This document shows, piece by piece, positions 1 through 9,697 of a stretch of DNA of 64,000 nt. Position numbers and translations under genes: made by a program. How positions within the stretch are numbered: the first letter of the stretch is position 1; every line of letters begins with the position of its first letter. Where the stretch lies: contig NZ_NESS01000004.1 in assembly GCF_002128425.1 (NCBI RefSeq), positions 1 to 64,000 on the forward strand, written 5' to 3'. The notes under the pieces are model-generated. The model ran no database searches. It was given only the letters and a program-made list of their open reading frames with translations, and was not told the DNA's origin. This DNA is from Gottfriedia acidiceleris (lineage in GTDB: Bacteria; Bacillota; Bacilli; Bacillales; Bacillaceae_G).

Positions 1-16
1 TGTAGCTTATTCGATC

Positions 17-43
17 GTGCTCTATCCACTGAGCTACGAACGC
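17..43 (-). pseudogene. tRNA 5-prime fragment (acceptor and D-arm only)
   Basis: Read on the minus strand this starts GCGTTCGTAGCTCAGTGGAT and continues with ATAGAGCA, which is the acceptor 5-prime strand and D-arm of a typical Bacillus tRNA, probably tRNA-Arg. Past the D-arm the sequence departs: no anticodon loop with a U33, and no T-arm or acceptor 3-prime strand can be found. It runs into GAATAAGCTACA, a 12-mer that recurs at 141-152 and 48843-48854. It looks like a broken tRNA end next to a small repeat, though the window edge limits what can be said. Confidence 0.4.
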
Positions 44-515
44 ATTTTAATATATAGGTAAATATGTATATCGTTTGGTCGCCCCAATCTCAGTAGGTTT
101 ATGCAAGGAGCGGCTCGATTGGTGCGCTAATGTTTCGCTTTGTAGCTTATTCGTAAGTTTATAAGAAAATCTTATGTTTTATTATATCGTTAGAATGTTC
201 TGACCGCAATAATTTAGGTTTCTATTTGAGTACGAAATTATCTTTGATGATCATTATTTTATAGGTTTTTTCCGTTTTTTGATGACTTGTTGATACCTGT
301 AAAATCATTTTTTCTTGAGACGTTTTATGTGCCTTTTTCTTCGTTGTCTTTGACTAGTATATATACGGATCATTTTTTCATTACCTCTAGCTTACTCATT
401 AATAACGAATGTTTAGTTTTTGATATATTGACACATTTATCTCCATTTTTTTTGTTAAATTTTGCTAAAATTATTTTAGGGAACGTTTCCAAATTAATTG
501 AATTGGAGATTTTGT
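44..515. other. intergenic region without a supported gene
   Basis: About 470 bases, mostly very AT-rich, with one GC-richer patch at 90-140 that ends in the 12-mer TGTAGCTTATTC (141-152). An open frame on the plus strand from 287 lacks a ribosome site and shows no coding character. A TTGACA lies at 428-433 upstream of the secreted-protein gene, but no convincing -10 sits at the right distance. Confidence 0.5.
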
Positions 516-1184
516 ATGAAAAAAATATTATATTTATTTCCTATTTTAATTTTATGTGGTTTTTTCTTTCTGTTTCCTAACTCATCTCATGCAGAAAATA
601 ATGATAGCTCAGTAGATTTGCGACTTTTTTCTGAAAATCTTGATTTGACTCCTGAACAAATTGAAGAACGTTTTAATTTAATTAATTCTACTTATAAGGT
701 TGGGGAACCATTTAATAATTCTGATACAGATTTTATAAAAAATTATGCTCAATTTTCAGCTGAACCTACTATACAAGGCCGTTCTATAAAATGGGTGCCA
801 TTGGGAGGCACAGTTAATAAATCTTTTAATAAATCTAAAACATCACAAGGAGTAAATGTTAATTTTTCAGGCAAGGTATATTATACTTCAGGTTTGTTAA
901 CAAATTCGTATAAAGGAAATATTAAGGCTAGTATTGCATCAGGTTCTTCTAAAGTAAAAAGTATGAAATTGGTTACAACACACTCTGCTTATGGAGTAGT
1001 AGGTAGTGGGGGTACTTATGTTGGATTAGTACACGATTCTAATCTTAGTACTAGTTTAACTGGAAAAAGTATAGCTATGGATAAAACTAAAAAATATAGT
1101 GCTGCGTTAGTTGTATATACATATACAAATGCGTATGTTACAGTTAATACCACATCAGGTAGTTTTAATTTGTATGCTTTTTAA
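516..1184 (+). CDS. secreted protein of unknown function
   Basis: A 222-residue protein with a clear Sec signal peptide: MKK, a hydrophobic stretch over residues 4-22, then a likely signal peptidase I site after SHA near residue 26. The mature part has an Asp/Glu/Asn-rich N-terminal third and a Ser/Thr/Gly/Lys/Tyr-rich C-terminal part with alternating hydrophobic residues, which suggests a beta-sheet fold. It has no cysteine in the mature part. The start at 516 is chosen because GGAG lies at 505-508; an in-frame ATG at 498 has no ribosome site and would precede the signal peptide. It is followed 18 bases later by a 40-residue membrane protein, so the two are probably co-transcribed. I do not recognise the family. 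A toxin or bacteriocin-like role for the pair is possible but unsupported. Confidence 0.8.
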   Translation: MKKILYLFPILILCGFFFLFPNSSHAENNDSSVDLRLFSENLDLTPEQIEERFNLINSTYKVGEPFNNSDTDFIKNYAQFSAEPTIQGRSIKWVPLGGTVNKSFNKSKTSQGVNVNFSGKVYYTSGLLTNSYKGNIKASIASGSSKVKSMKLVTTHSAYGVVGSGGTYVGLVHDSNLSTSLTGKSIAMDKTKKYSAALVVYTYTNAYVTVNTTSGSFNLYAF

Positions 1185-1202
1185 AACTAAAGGAGATAAA
1201 AA

Positions 1203-1325
1203 ATGGGCTTTATAAATTTATTAAATTTAATAATTATACTTGGTATTTTAAGTGGTATAGTTTATTTATGTATGAAATTAATAAGAAAAATTAAGCAAAA
1301 ATTTAATTTAAACAAAAAAATATAA
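1203..1325 (+). CDS. small single-span membrane protein
   Basis: A 40-residue reading frame with a good ribosome site (AAAGGAG, 1190-1196). Residues 4-25 form one hydrophobic helix, followed by a strongly basic tail (KLIRKIKQKFNLNKK). It sits 18 bases after the secreted-protein gene and just before a terminator, so it is the last gene of a two-gene transcript. Size, single helix and basic tail resemble immunity or accessory peptides encoded beside secreted toxins, and also many unrelated small membrane proteins. Function unknown. Confidence 0.65.
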   Translation: MGFINLLNLIIILGILSGIVYLCMKLIRKIKQKFNLNKKI

Positions 1326-1334
1326 ATTCATGAC

Positions 1335-1361
1335 GTCCTCTGTTTATAGGGGACTTTTTTT
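1335..1361 (+). terminator. rho-independent terminator
   Basis: Stem GTCCTC / GGGGAC (1335-1340 with 1349-1354, including one G-T pair) followed by seven T. It closes the two-gene unit 516-1325. Confidence 0.75.
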
Positions 1362-1597
1362 ATGGTTTGCTTCTTTCTTTCGTTCTCATCTTGGAAGGAC
1401 TACGTTCAGTCCATAAACATAAAATAAGCTCCAATCATTTTACTAGTTTTTCAACTTATCAAAAGAAAAACTACATAAAGTTACGTTTAATAATAGGAAA
1501 AGTCGTTAATGATGTTGAAGTATTAGATAAATAAATATGTTATAAAAGGTCAATATTTTTTAGTTTAAATAATACATTAAATATATCATCTCTTTTA

Positions 1598-1627
1598 TTT
1601 GACCTTTTCTGACCTTAAAGGTATTAT
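1598..1627 (+). promoter_or_regulatory. clpP promoter overlapped by a CtsR operator
   Basis: A SigA promoter: TTGACC (1599-1604), 17-base spacer, TATTAT (1622-1627). The sequence TTTGACCTTTTCTGACC (1598-1614), read on the other strand, is GGTCAGA-AAA-GGTCAAA, the tandem heptad bound by CtsR, with one mismatch. Sitting on the -35 and spacer, it would block polymerase. CtsR is known to repress clpP in Bacillus; the site is seen, the regulation is inferred. The rest of 1362-1668 holds no gene. Confidence 0.85.
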
Positions 1628-1668
1628 TGTATTAATCATTCATTTGTTTTAAACAAGGAGGAGAAAAA

Positions 1669-2262
1669 ATGAATTTAATTCCTACAGTTATTGAACAAAC
1701 AAGTCGTGGTGAGCGTGCGTATGATATTTACTCTCGTCTATTAAAAGACCGCATCATCATGTTAGGTAGTGCAATTGATGATAACGTAGCTAACTCGATT
1801 GTTTCACAACTTTTATTTTTAGCAGCAGAAGATCCAGATAAGGATATTTCATTATACATAAATAGTCCAGGGGGAAGTATTACTGCTGGTATGGCTATTT
1901 ATGATACGATGAATTTTATTAAGCCTCAAGTATCTACAATTTGTATCGGTATGGCGGCTTCAATGGGTGCTTTCTTATTAGCTGCTGGGGAAAAAGGTAA
2001 GAGATATGCCCTTCCAAATGCAGAAGTTATGATTCACCAACCATTAGGTGGTGCTCAAGGTCAAGCTACTGAAATCGAAATTGCTGCTAAGCGAATCTTG
2101 TTCTTACGCGATAAATTAAACAAAATTCTTGCAGATCGTACTGGTCAACCATTAGATACGATTGAGCGTGATACAGAGCGTGATAACTTTATGACTGCAG
2201 ACCGTGCATTAGAATACGGATTAATTGATAAAGTAATTTCTAATACTGCAGCTATTAAATAA
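1669..2262 (+). CDS. clpP: ATP-dependent Clp protease proteolytic subunit
   Basis: ClpP forms the double-heptamer peptidase chamber that degrades proteins unfolded by ClpC, ClpX or ClpE. At 197 residues it has the normal length. The catalytic triad is in the expected places: Ser98 in GMAASMG, His123 in MIHQPLG, and Asp172. The SPGGS oxyanion-region motif is at 66-70. A strong ribosome site (AAGGAGGAG) precedes the ATG. The gene stands alone, with its own CtsR-type promoter upstream and a terminator just after the stop, and is convergent with crh. No anomaly. Confidence 0.99.
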   Translation: MNLIPTVIEQTSRGERAYDIYSRLLKDRIIMLGSAIDDNVANSIVSQLLFLAAEDPDKDISLYINSPGGSITAGMAIYDTMNFIKPQVSTICIGMAASMGAFLLAAGEKGKRYALPNAEVMIHQPLGGAQGQATEIEIAAKRILFLRDKLNKILADRTGQPLDTIERDTERDNFMTADRALEYGLIDKVISNTAAIK

Positions 2263-2270
2263 TGATAAAA

Positions 2271-2301
2271 AACTAGCCGTAATTTTTCGGCTAGTTTTTT
2301 T
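2271..2301 (+). terminator. terminator between clpP and crh
   Basis: Stem AACTAGCCG / CGGCTAGTT (2271-2279 with 2288-2296) followed by a T tract; preceding A bases let it also serve the minus-strand operon that ends at crh. Confidence 0.9.
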
Positions 2302-2343
2302 ATGAAAAAAAATGGACATCCATCTTGTGAATGTCCAATTACA

Positions 2344-2601
2344 TCAAATTTCTTCTCCAATAAAATCCATTACTGCTTCCATTGCTTCAACCTCATCGTC
2401 GCCAGTAACAGTAATTACTATTTCTTCTCCGTATGGTACAGCAAGACTCATAACGCCCATGATACTTTTAACATTTACTTGCTTACCTTTGTAAGCTAAT
2501 AATACTTCTGAACGAAATCTCGTAGCAACTTGAACAAATTGTGCTGCTGGACGAGCCTGTATACCAGTTTCTAATAGTACTCTCCCTTTTTTCTCAATCA
2601 T
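2344..2601 (-). CDS. crh: catabolite repression HPr-like protein Crh
   Basis: Crh is an 85-residue HPr paralogue. Ser46 in VKSIMGVM is the site phosphorylated by HPr kinase; Crh-Ser-P then acts as a co-repressor with CcpA. The position that is catalytic His15 in HPr is Gln15 here (GIQARPA), so it cannot take part in PTS phosphotransfer. This is the diagnostic change of Crh and separates it from ptsH. It is the last gene of the yvcI-rapZ-glmR-whiA-crh operon, 20 bases after whiA. Its kinase gene hprK lies 10 kb away in the same window. Confidence 0.97.
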   Translation of the reverse strand: MIEKKGRVLLETGIQARPAAQFVQVATRFRSEVLLAYKGKQVNVKSIMGVMSLAVPYGEEIVITVTGDDEVEAMEAVMDFIGEEI

Positions 2602-2621
2602 TTTTTCTTCCCTCTTAACTA

Positions 2622-3572
2622 TTATTTTATTTTTATTGATTCTCCCGCTCTTAGTTTATCAGCTAATTCATCAATTTTACGTAGTCGATGATTAATTCCT
2701 GATTTACTAATTGCACCGCTAGACACCATTTCACCTAACTCTTTTAATGTCACATCTTCATACGCTACTCGAAGTTCTGCAATTTCACGTAGCTTTGGCG
2801 GTAATATATCTAAACCAACTGAGCTTTGGATATAACGTATATTTTCAATTTGCCTGAAGGCTGCACTGATCGTTTTATTTAAGTTCGCAGTTTCACAATT
2901 TACTAGACGATTAACACTGTTTCTCATATCTCTTACAATGCGGATATCTTCAAACTTTAATAAAGCTGAATGTGCACCAATAACGTTTAAAAACTCAGTA
3001 ATTTTTTCTGCTTCTTTTAAGTAAGTAATATAACCTTTACGTCTCTCCAGTGTTTTAGCATTTAATCCGAATTCGTTCATTAGACGACAAATTTCTTCAG
3101 TATGCTCTTTATATAGTGAAAAAATTTCTAAATGATATGAAGACGTCTCTGGATTATTTACCGAACCACCAGCTAGAAATGCACCTCTTAAATAGGAGCG
3201 TTTACAACATTTCTTTGCGATTAGCTCCTTCGCTATTTCATTCGTAAAGGTAAATCCTTCACCAGTTATATAAAGATCATTTAAAATATGTTTCGCTTCT
3301 TCTTTTATACGAACAATATATACATTGTTCTTTTTAAGACGCATTTTTTTACGAACGAGCAATTCAACGTCCACATCATAAACACGTTTAATTAATACAT
3401 ATATTCTTCTAGCAATAGCTGCATTTTCAGTAACTACATCTACAATAAATTGGCGATTCGCAATTGATAATGAACCATTCATTCGAATTAAAGAGGATAG
3501 CTCAGATTTTGAACAACAATCTTTAATCTCAATCGTTGTTAATTCTTTTTTCGTTTCTGATGCAAAGGACAT
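2622..3572 (-). CDS. whiA: DNA-binding protein WhiA
   Basis: WhiA has an N-terminal LAGLIDADG-homing-endonuclease-like domain (about 1-190) that has lost catalysis, and a C-terminal helix-turn-helix (about 220-310; the [13 protein letters not shown] region). In Bacillus it affects chromosome segregation and cell division. A GTG nine bases upstream is possible, but the ATG at 3572 gives the conserved N-terminus [11 protein letters not shown] and has the ribosome site GGGGGTGA at a good distance, so it is preferred. Length 316 residues is typical. It lies in the operon between glmR and crh, the usual Firmicute order. Confidence 0.97.
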   Translation of the reverse strand: MSFASETKKELTTIEIKDCCSKSELSSLIRMNGSLSIANRQFIVDVVTENAAIARRIYVLIKRVYDVDVELLVRKKMRLKKNNVYIVRIKEEAKHILNDLYITGEGFTFTNEIAKELIAKKCCKRSYLRGAFLAGGSVNNPETSSYHLEIFSLYKEHTEEICRLMNEFGLNAKTLERRKGYITYLKEAEKITEFLNVIGAHSALLKFEDIRIVRDMRNSVNRLVNCETANLNKTISAAFRQIENIRYIQSSVGLDILPPKLREIAELRVAYEDVTLKELGEMVSSGAISKSGINHRLRKIDELADKLRAGESIKIK

Positions 3573-3601
3573 TTGAATCACCCCCTCCTTCTATTTTTTC
3601 A

Positions 3602-4570
3602 TTATTCTTTTATCTTTGTCGGGATTAGGTCACATAAGATTTCAGCTAACTTTACTGTATCATGCCTAATCACATTATCATCATATTTAACGATCGACTT
3701 ATGAACAATTTCAAGATTTAAAGATGTTAGCTCATTTATATCTAGTTTTACTTGCTGAGCGTGTTCTTCTTTATAAAGTTCTAAAATATTTTTAGGCATT
3801 GTGCCTTCATTTACAATAATTGTATCGATAAAACTCGAGTCTAAATGTTGGTATAGAGCCTTTACATGATCGCTAGCGGTATAATGTAAAGTTTCACCAG
3901 CTTGAGTCATCACATTACATACATATACTTTTTTAGCTTTAGAATTTACAACAGCCTTCCCAATTTTAGTAACTAACAGATTAGGAAGGATACTCGTATA
4001 TAAACTGCCCGGTCCAATTACAATTAAGTCAGCACGATTAATTTCATCAAGCGCCTCTTTTAAAGGTTCAACATTTCCTGGTGCTAAAAAGACTCTTTTA
4101 ATCTTCTTACCAGAATACGGAATTTTTGATTCACCTGAAACAATTGTACCATCTTCTAATTCAGCTTTTAATACGACACTTTGATTAGCTGCTGGTATAA
4201 CTTTCCCTCTAACATTTAATACCCTTCTCATTTCAATGATAGCACGATAAAAATCACCTGTAATCGCAGTCATTGCACTTAGCATTAAATTACCAAGAGA
4301 ATGTCCAGAAAGGTCTCCAGATGTTGCAAATCGATGTTGGAATAGTTCTTCCAACATCGGTTCCACATCTGATAATGCTGCAAGTACATTTCGTACGTCG
4401 CCAGGCGGTGGAATTTTCAACTCGTCACGTAAGCGTCCAGAGCTACCTCCATCATCTGCAACTGTAACGATAGCGGTAATATCAACGGGATGTTTTTTCA
4501 ACCCACGAACTAAAACAGATAGTCCTGTTCCGCCTCCAATTATTACTATTTTCGAACGTTGACTAACCAT
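3602..4570 (-). CDS. glmR: gluconeogenesis factor GlmR (YvcK, CofD-like)
   Basis: A 322-residue CofD-like protein that binds UDP-GlcNAc. In B. subtilis it is needed on gluconeogenic carbon sources, where it stimulates GlmS and steers carbon into cell-wall precursors. The N-terminal nucleotide-binding motif IIGGGTGLS (residues 10-18) and the VADDGGSSGRLR motif near 37-48 are family marks. It overlaps rapZ by one base and precedes whiA by 29 bases, so it is translationally coupled inside the operon. The C-terminal part is standard. No anomaly. Confidence 0.96.
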   Translation of the reverse strand: MVSQRSKIVIIGGGTGLSVLVRGLKKHPVDITAIVTVADDGGSSGRLRDELKIPPPGDVRNVLAALSDVEPMLEELFQHRFATSGDLSGHSLGNLMLSAMTAITGDFYRAIIEMRRVLNVRGKVIPAANQSVVLKAELEDGTIVSGESKIPYSGKKIKRVFLAPGNVEPLKEALDEINRADLIVIGPGSLYTSILPNLLVTKIGKAVVNSKAKKVYVCNVMTQAGETLHYTASDHVKALYQHLDSSFIDTIIVNEGTMPKNILELYKEEHAQQVKLDINELTSLNLEIVHKSIVKYDDNVIRHDTVKLAEILCDLIPTKIKE

Positions 4571-5454
4571 TACTTATGACTCCTTTTTTCAACGTCCCGA
4601 TGGCTAATATTCGTATCATATTGATCCTTATAGTAGTTAGCTAAATACTCTGCTAAAGTAACAGAGCGATGCTGACCACCTGTACATCCAATCGCAATGA
4701 TTAGTTGTCGTTTACCTTCTCTTTTATATTGAGGTAACATAAAACTAATTAAATCTATTAATTTCAACATAAATTCAGTTGTCTCATTAAATTTAAGAAC
4801 ATATGAAGAAACCTCTTCATCTAAGCCAGTTAAAGGACGCATTGATTCAATATAAAATGGGTTTGGTAAAAAACGTACGTCGAATACTAAATCCGCATCA
4901 ATCGGTATTCCGTACTTAAAACCGAATGACATAATATTTACTGAGAAACCTTCTTGTTCATTTTCTCTAAACTGTTCAATTATTTTTTCTCGTAAAATTT
5001 TAGGTTTTAAATCTGAAGTATCATAAATTAATTGTGCACGCCCTTTTACATCAGCTAAAAGGGTACGTTCCATCTCAATTCCTTTTAATGGAGATCCTGT
5101 TGGAGAAAGAGGATGTGAACGACGAGTTTCTTTGTAGCGAGTAACAAGTGCAGCATTCGTTGCATCTAAAAATAATATTTGAGGGATGATTGAAGGAGTA
5201 GACATTAATTGATCTAATGAATTCCCTAACTGATCAAAAAATTCTCTTCCTCGTAAATCCATTACAAGAGCAACTTTATCCGTTGTATTGTGGTCCGGGT
5301 CCTTTAATAGCTCTACAAATTTTGGAAGTAGAGCAGGAGGAAGATTATCAACACAGAAATAACCGATATCTTCTAACGCTTGAACGACAACAGTTTTTCC
5401 AGCACCTGACATTCCAGTTATAATAACCATTTTTACATGTGATCTTGTAGGCAT
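4570..5454 (-). CDS. rapZ: RNase adapter / nucleotide-binding protein RapZ (YvcJ)
   Basis: RapZ is a P-loop protein; residues 14-21 are GMSGAGKT. The C-terminal domain (about 150-290) holds the conserved [11 protein letters not shown] motif. In E. coli it directs RNase E to GlmZ and so controls GlmS. In Bacillus, YvcJ binds and hydrolyses nucleotides and influences competence, and its RNA role is not established. It has 294 residues. It is second in the operon, 28 bases after yvcI and overlapping glmR by one base. The neighbourhood fits a role in amino-sugar balance. Confidence 0.96.
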   Translation of the reverse strand: MPTRSHVKMVIITGMSGAGKTVVVQALEDIGYFCVDNLPPALLPKFVELLKDPDHNTTDKVALVMDLRGREFFDQLGNSLDQLMSTPSIIPQILFLDATNAALVTRYKETRRSHPLSPTGSPLKGIEMERTLLADVKGRAQLIYDTSDLKPKILREKIIEQFRENEQEGFSVNIMSFGFKYGIPIDADLVFDVRFLPNPFYIESMRPLTGLDEEVSSYVLKFNETTEFMLKLIDLISFMLPQYKREGKRQLIIAIGCTGGQHRSVTLAEYLANYYKDQYDTNISHRDVEKRSHK

Positions 5455-5482
5455 TTAACTCAACCCTTTCTATGAATTTAAC

Positions 5483-5941
5483 TTAACTAGGATTTAAACG
5501 ATATCTTAATAATTCAAAATCCGGTGTATATACAAAGGTACCATGTAAAATTTCTGTACCCTTTAATAAATAATCAATAATATGATAGTCACCTGCTGCC
5601 ATAGGAAGATTTTTCACTTCATCTATTGCATGCCAGCGAAGAATTCCTTCTTCACACTCATTTTGATTTTCACCGTCAAACTCGGTAGCCAAAAATGAAA
5701 ACATCATCCATTCATTTACTACCTTAGCATCTTCTTCTATAATAATTGTAAAAACACCTTTTAATTTTGGGTTTTTTAAGTAAACACCTGTTTCTTCACG
5801 ATATTCACGAACAACTGCTTCTCTAATGTTTTCACCTGGCTCCATCTTACCGCCGGGTGCAACCCACCAGTTTCTTCTAGGTTTTTGTAGCAAGAGGATA
5901 TTATTTTCATTTACCAAAACACAATGTGTAACTCTTTGCAT
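5483..5941 (-). CDS. yvcI: Nudix hydrolase YvcI (MutT/NUDIX)
   Basis: A 152-residue Nudix protein. The Nudix box runs from GKMEPGEN to REYREETG at about residues 31-53 and has the complete GX5EX7REUXEEXGU pattern, so Mg-dependent hydrolysis of a nucleoside diphosphate-linked substrate is expected. The exact substrate is not known. It is the first gene of the yvcI-rapZ-glmR-whiA-crh operon, with its own promoter about 60 bases upstream and the ribosome site GTGAGG. The gene order matches B. subtilis. Confidence 0.93.
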   Translation of the reverse strand: MQRVTHCVLVNENNILLLQKPRRNWWVAPGGKMEPGENIREAVVREYREETGVYLKNPKLKGVFTIIIEEDAKVVNEWMMFSFLATEFDGENQNECEEGILRWHAIDEVKNLPMAAGDYHIIDYLLKGTEILHGTFVYTPDFELLRYRLNPS

Positions 5942-5997
5942 TTCTTATACCTCACTTACAATTTGGACTTGCAGTTGGTTGAAACTGCCCAATCTAT

Positions 5998-6026
5998 ATT
6001 ATACCGTTAAACTAGTCAGACAACAA
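5998..6026 (-). promoter_or_regulatory. SigA-type promoter of the yvcI operon
   Basis: On the minus strand TTGTTG (6021-6026), 17-base spacer, and a perfect TATAAT (5998-6003), placed 57 bases before the yvcI start. Confidence 0.65.
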
Positions 6027-6128
6027 CTTGTTAAGAGTAGGAATTATGGGTAGAAAAGTCTAAGCTATAGGAAAAGATTTTGTGAGCTGGAATTAGAAAA
6101 GAGGAATAAGTTCTACACTTTTGAAGAC

Positions 6129-6166
6129 AAAAAAAGGGAACATGGACAAGCGCATATCCATGTTCC
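6129..6166 (-). terminator. terminator of trxB
   Basis: A perfect 10-bp stem GGAACATGGA / TCCATGTTCC (6137-6146 with 6157-6166), followed on the minus strand by a CTTTTTTT tract. It separates trxB from the yvcI operon. The remainder of 5942-6324 holds only the yvcI promoter. Confidence 0.85.
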
Positions 6167-6324
6167 TATATATATTAGGGGGCTCTCTGGTTATTGTCTA
6201 TATTACAGCAACTATATTTCAGTAGAGTTACACCCTAATTACATGTAAGTTTCAGAATATTACAATTTCGTTCACAATTATCTAAAACTAAATTTTGTAA
6301 ATTTATTTTTCTTTTTTATTTAAA

Positions 6325-7275
<951 letters not shown>

Positions 7276-7496
7276 TTAATCACTCCTTGTATTTAAATGG
7301 CTAATTGCCCTACTTCATTAACTATCACTATCCTAATACGCGACGACATAAAACAACAAATCATATGCTCATAATAAAGAAAACTCGCCGACTGACAGGC
7401 TTTTAGGCTAATTCAGAGGCTTAGTTGCACTTATACTTAATTCTTAAAATTGGATCCTTGTTGCCAATTTATACTTACCTTAATCTGAAATAAAGA

Positions 7497-7534
7497 AAGC
7501 TTGCATTAACACCATCTGGTATTAAAACAAGCTT
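7497..7534 (-). terminator. probable terminator at the end of yvcD
   Basis: AAGCTTG and CAAGCTT frame an imperfect hairpin that starts inside the last codons of yvcD; on the minus strand it is followed by TTCTTTATTT. Only a modest T tract, so moderate confidence. Confidence 0.5.
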
Positions 7535-9021
7535 CGAATGGCGCTAATGCCTTTATTTAATAAATAGGTAGAGATATTATAGTTTGCTGCAATTTTCTTT
7601 TGTGATACACGTTTTACTTCATTTTCAACAAGATAATGTGTAGCAGCTAATAAAACATCTTCATCTACAGGTAATTCTTTATATTTTAATGTAAGCTCAC
7701 AAGTAGCGAAAAACCATAATTGAAGATGATTACGTAGTATTATATAATCTTCTTCCCAAGTTGCCTGTACTTTCTTTGCACCGTTAATCGCAATATTCAA
7801 TGATGGATGGGGCTCTAGATAACACATATTATTTAGAAGAACTTGTTCTAATTGTTCATCGAGACCAATATTTTCTAATGGCTCTAAATCTTGAAGGATT
7901 GAACTAAATTTTTGTTCATAATAATATTCCTTCATAAAATAGATTAATCCCCATCTCTCACTATTCGAATTGGAGTATTTTGCTTGGTACTCTGTTTCAG
8001 CCATTAATTGTTCGATTTCATTTGATGTATGTTTCTTTTCAGCCCAAGGTGCTAATTCCTCATGATCATCAAATTCATTTGTCATTTCTAAATTCCAAAT
8101 GCGCTCCGCTGTTTCAATTCTTCCAGAACGGTAAGCTGCATCACAGAACATATAATAAAACTGTATTTCACGATCTGGTCGTTCCATATAAAGTAATTTA
8201 AATAACTTATAGGCTTCTTCATACTTTTTGAATTGGTAGAAAAGTACACCAAGCTTGTGGCGGTGCTCTTCAGAGATCGGAACAATATTTGATAAGCTTT
8301 CCAAATATTGAATAGCAATTTCTTGTTCATTTAATATTCTTTTTAGCATTGTTAAATGAATTAAAGCTGATAAATTACCTGGATTTTGTTCTAAAACATA
8401 TTGTAATACTCTTTCAGCTTCCTCGGGATTACCTAAATGAAGCTCTACTAAAGCTAAGTTATTATAAGCTGGCCAAAACTCTTGATACTTATCTACAATA
8501 CTAAGTAAAGTTGTTTTAGCTGATTTCCAATCATGATTTGCCAAATAGCTTGTAACCCGCTCTTGAAGCACTAATAAATCATCATTAATACTTAAATCAT
8601 CATCTTCTTCGCTATGAATAATATCTAAATAGTCTTCTAGTTCTTCTAATTGCTCTTCATCCGTACCAATTTCTAAATACTTTTGCGCATACAAATTGGC
8701 TTTTTGGAACAATCCTAATTCAAAAAATGCAAATGCTAATAAATAATATACATCCTCATTTGTTGGATATTTATCTAAAATATATTCTAAAATTGTAATA
8801 GTAGTTTGATATTGATGTAATGATAAAAGCTTTCTAGAAATATCTATAAGAACTGTTTGATTTTCTTCATTTTCAGCAGCTTTTTTTAAATAATAAATCG
8901 CTTGCTCAGAATCGTTACTATTATAAGCTTTCATACCTTTTTCGTAGAAATAGTCTTTCGGTAACGAGAACGAAACGACATTATGAAATTGATTTGTTTG
9001 ATTCCCCAAATTTTCAGACAT
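7522..9021 (-). CDS. yvcD: tetratricopeptide-repeat protein YvcD
   Basis: A 499-residue soluble protein built of TPR-like helical repeats: KGMKAYNSNDSEQAIYYLKKA near the N-terminus, then further repeats around residues 60-130, 165-240 and 280-330. The C-terminal 170 residues are helical and less clearly repeated. TPR proteins act as scaffolds, and no enzyme motif is present. A longer frame reaches 9144, but the start at 9021 has the strong site CTGGAGG and gives the N-terminus expected of the family; the extension lacks a ribosome site. In B. subtilis yvcD sits near trxB, as here. Its partner and function are unknown. Confidence 0.88.
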   Translation of the reverse strand: MSENLGNQTNQFHNVVSFSLPKDYFYEKGMKAYNSNDSEQAIYYLKKAAENEENQTVLIDISRKLLSLHQYQTTITILEYILDKYPTNEDVYYLLAFAFFELGLFQKANLYAQKYLEIGTDEEQLEELEDYLDIIHSEEDDDLSINDDLLVLQERVTSYLANHDWKSAKTTLLSIVDKYQEFWPAYNNLALVELHLGNPEEAERVLQYVLEQNPGNLSALIHLTMLKRILNEQEIAIQYLESLSNIVPISEEHRHKLGVLFYQFKKYEEAYKLFKLLYMERPDREIQFYYMFCDAAYRSGRIETAERIWNLEMTNEFDDHEELAPWAEKKHTSNEIEQLMAETEYQAKYSNSNSERWGLIYFMKEYYYEQKFSSILQDLEPLENIGLDEQLEQVLLNNMCYLEPHPSLNIAINGAKKVQATWEEDYIILRNHLQLWFFATCELTLKYKELPVDEDVLLAATHYLVENEVKRVSQKKIAANYNISTYLLNKGISAIRSLF

Positions 9022-9196
9022 TCGATCCTCCAGTTTTTCAAGCTTATCACAGTATATCACATAAAAAGAGGAAATAGTCGCCGTCCAAATTATAAGAATT
9101 TTAAACGAACGTCCAATTTCCACATTATCTAAATAAGTTGTCAAAGTATTATTTTAACCGATACAAAAAACATTGAAAACCACTTTTTTAAAGAGC

Positions 9197-9697
9197 TTAA
9201 ATAGTAGTTTCAGACTTAGGTAATGATATAATAACCATAGGATTGCCTCCAACAAATGCACCAGCTGGAACATCTTTGTTAACAAGTGTTGCAGCTGAAA
9301 CTTTCGCACCATCACCAATTGTGACACCTGGCAGGATTGTCGTATTTGCACCAACTAACACATTATTACCAATAATGACTTCTCCTAATCGATATTCATT
9401 AATTAAATATTCATGCGCCAAGATTGTTGTATTATAGCCAATAATCGAATTCCTACCAACTGAAATTAATTCTGGAAACATTAAATCAGGCGTTACTTTA
9501 AACGCGAAGGATGTATACTCTCCTACCTTCATTCCAATCAGATTCCTATACATCCAATTTTTCAGTCTAAAGAAAGGAATATAACGTGCAATTTCAATTA
9601 CAATGACATTTCGAAATGTTTTCCAAAATGAAACAGTCTTGTACACTTGCCAAAGTGAATTCTCACCTTCAATTAAGTATCGTTTCGTTTTCCTCAA
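9197..9697 (-). CDS. yvoF: left-handed beta-helix acyltransferase YvoF
   Basis: A 166-residue hexapeptide-repeat protein. Isoleucine/valine-rich hexapeptides (for example [27 protein letters not shown] at about 108-134) form a left-handed beta helix, as in O-acetyltransferases. The basic N-terminus with [16 protein letters not shown] resembles sugar O-acetyltransferases. The acceptor is not known. The start is TTG at 9695-9697 with a weak ribosome site, overlapping ppaX by four bases (9694-9697), so translation is coupled. It is the last gene of the hprK-lgt-yvoD-ppaX-yvoF cluster, the same order as in B. subtilis. Confidence 0.9.
   Translation of the reverse strand: MRKTKRYLIEGENSLWQVYKTVSFWKTFRNVIVIEIARYIPFFRLKNWMYRNLIGMKVGEYTSFAFKVTPDLMFPELISVGRNSIIGYNTTILAHEYLINEYRLGEVIIGNNVLVGANTTILPGVTIGDGAKVSAATLVNKDVPAGAFVGGNPMVIISLPKSETTI

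Noticed and set aside
287-580. Open frame of 97 codons before the secreted-protein gene
   Set aside because: No ribosome site, low-complexity AT-rich composition, and it overlaps the real gene in another frame.
5942-6324. Possible riboswitch between yvcI and trxB
   Set aside because: The only strong structure is a simple terminator for trxB; no conserved aptamer motif was recognised.
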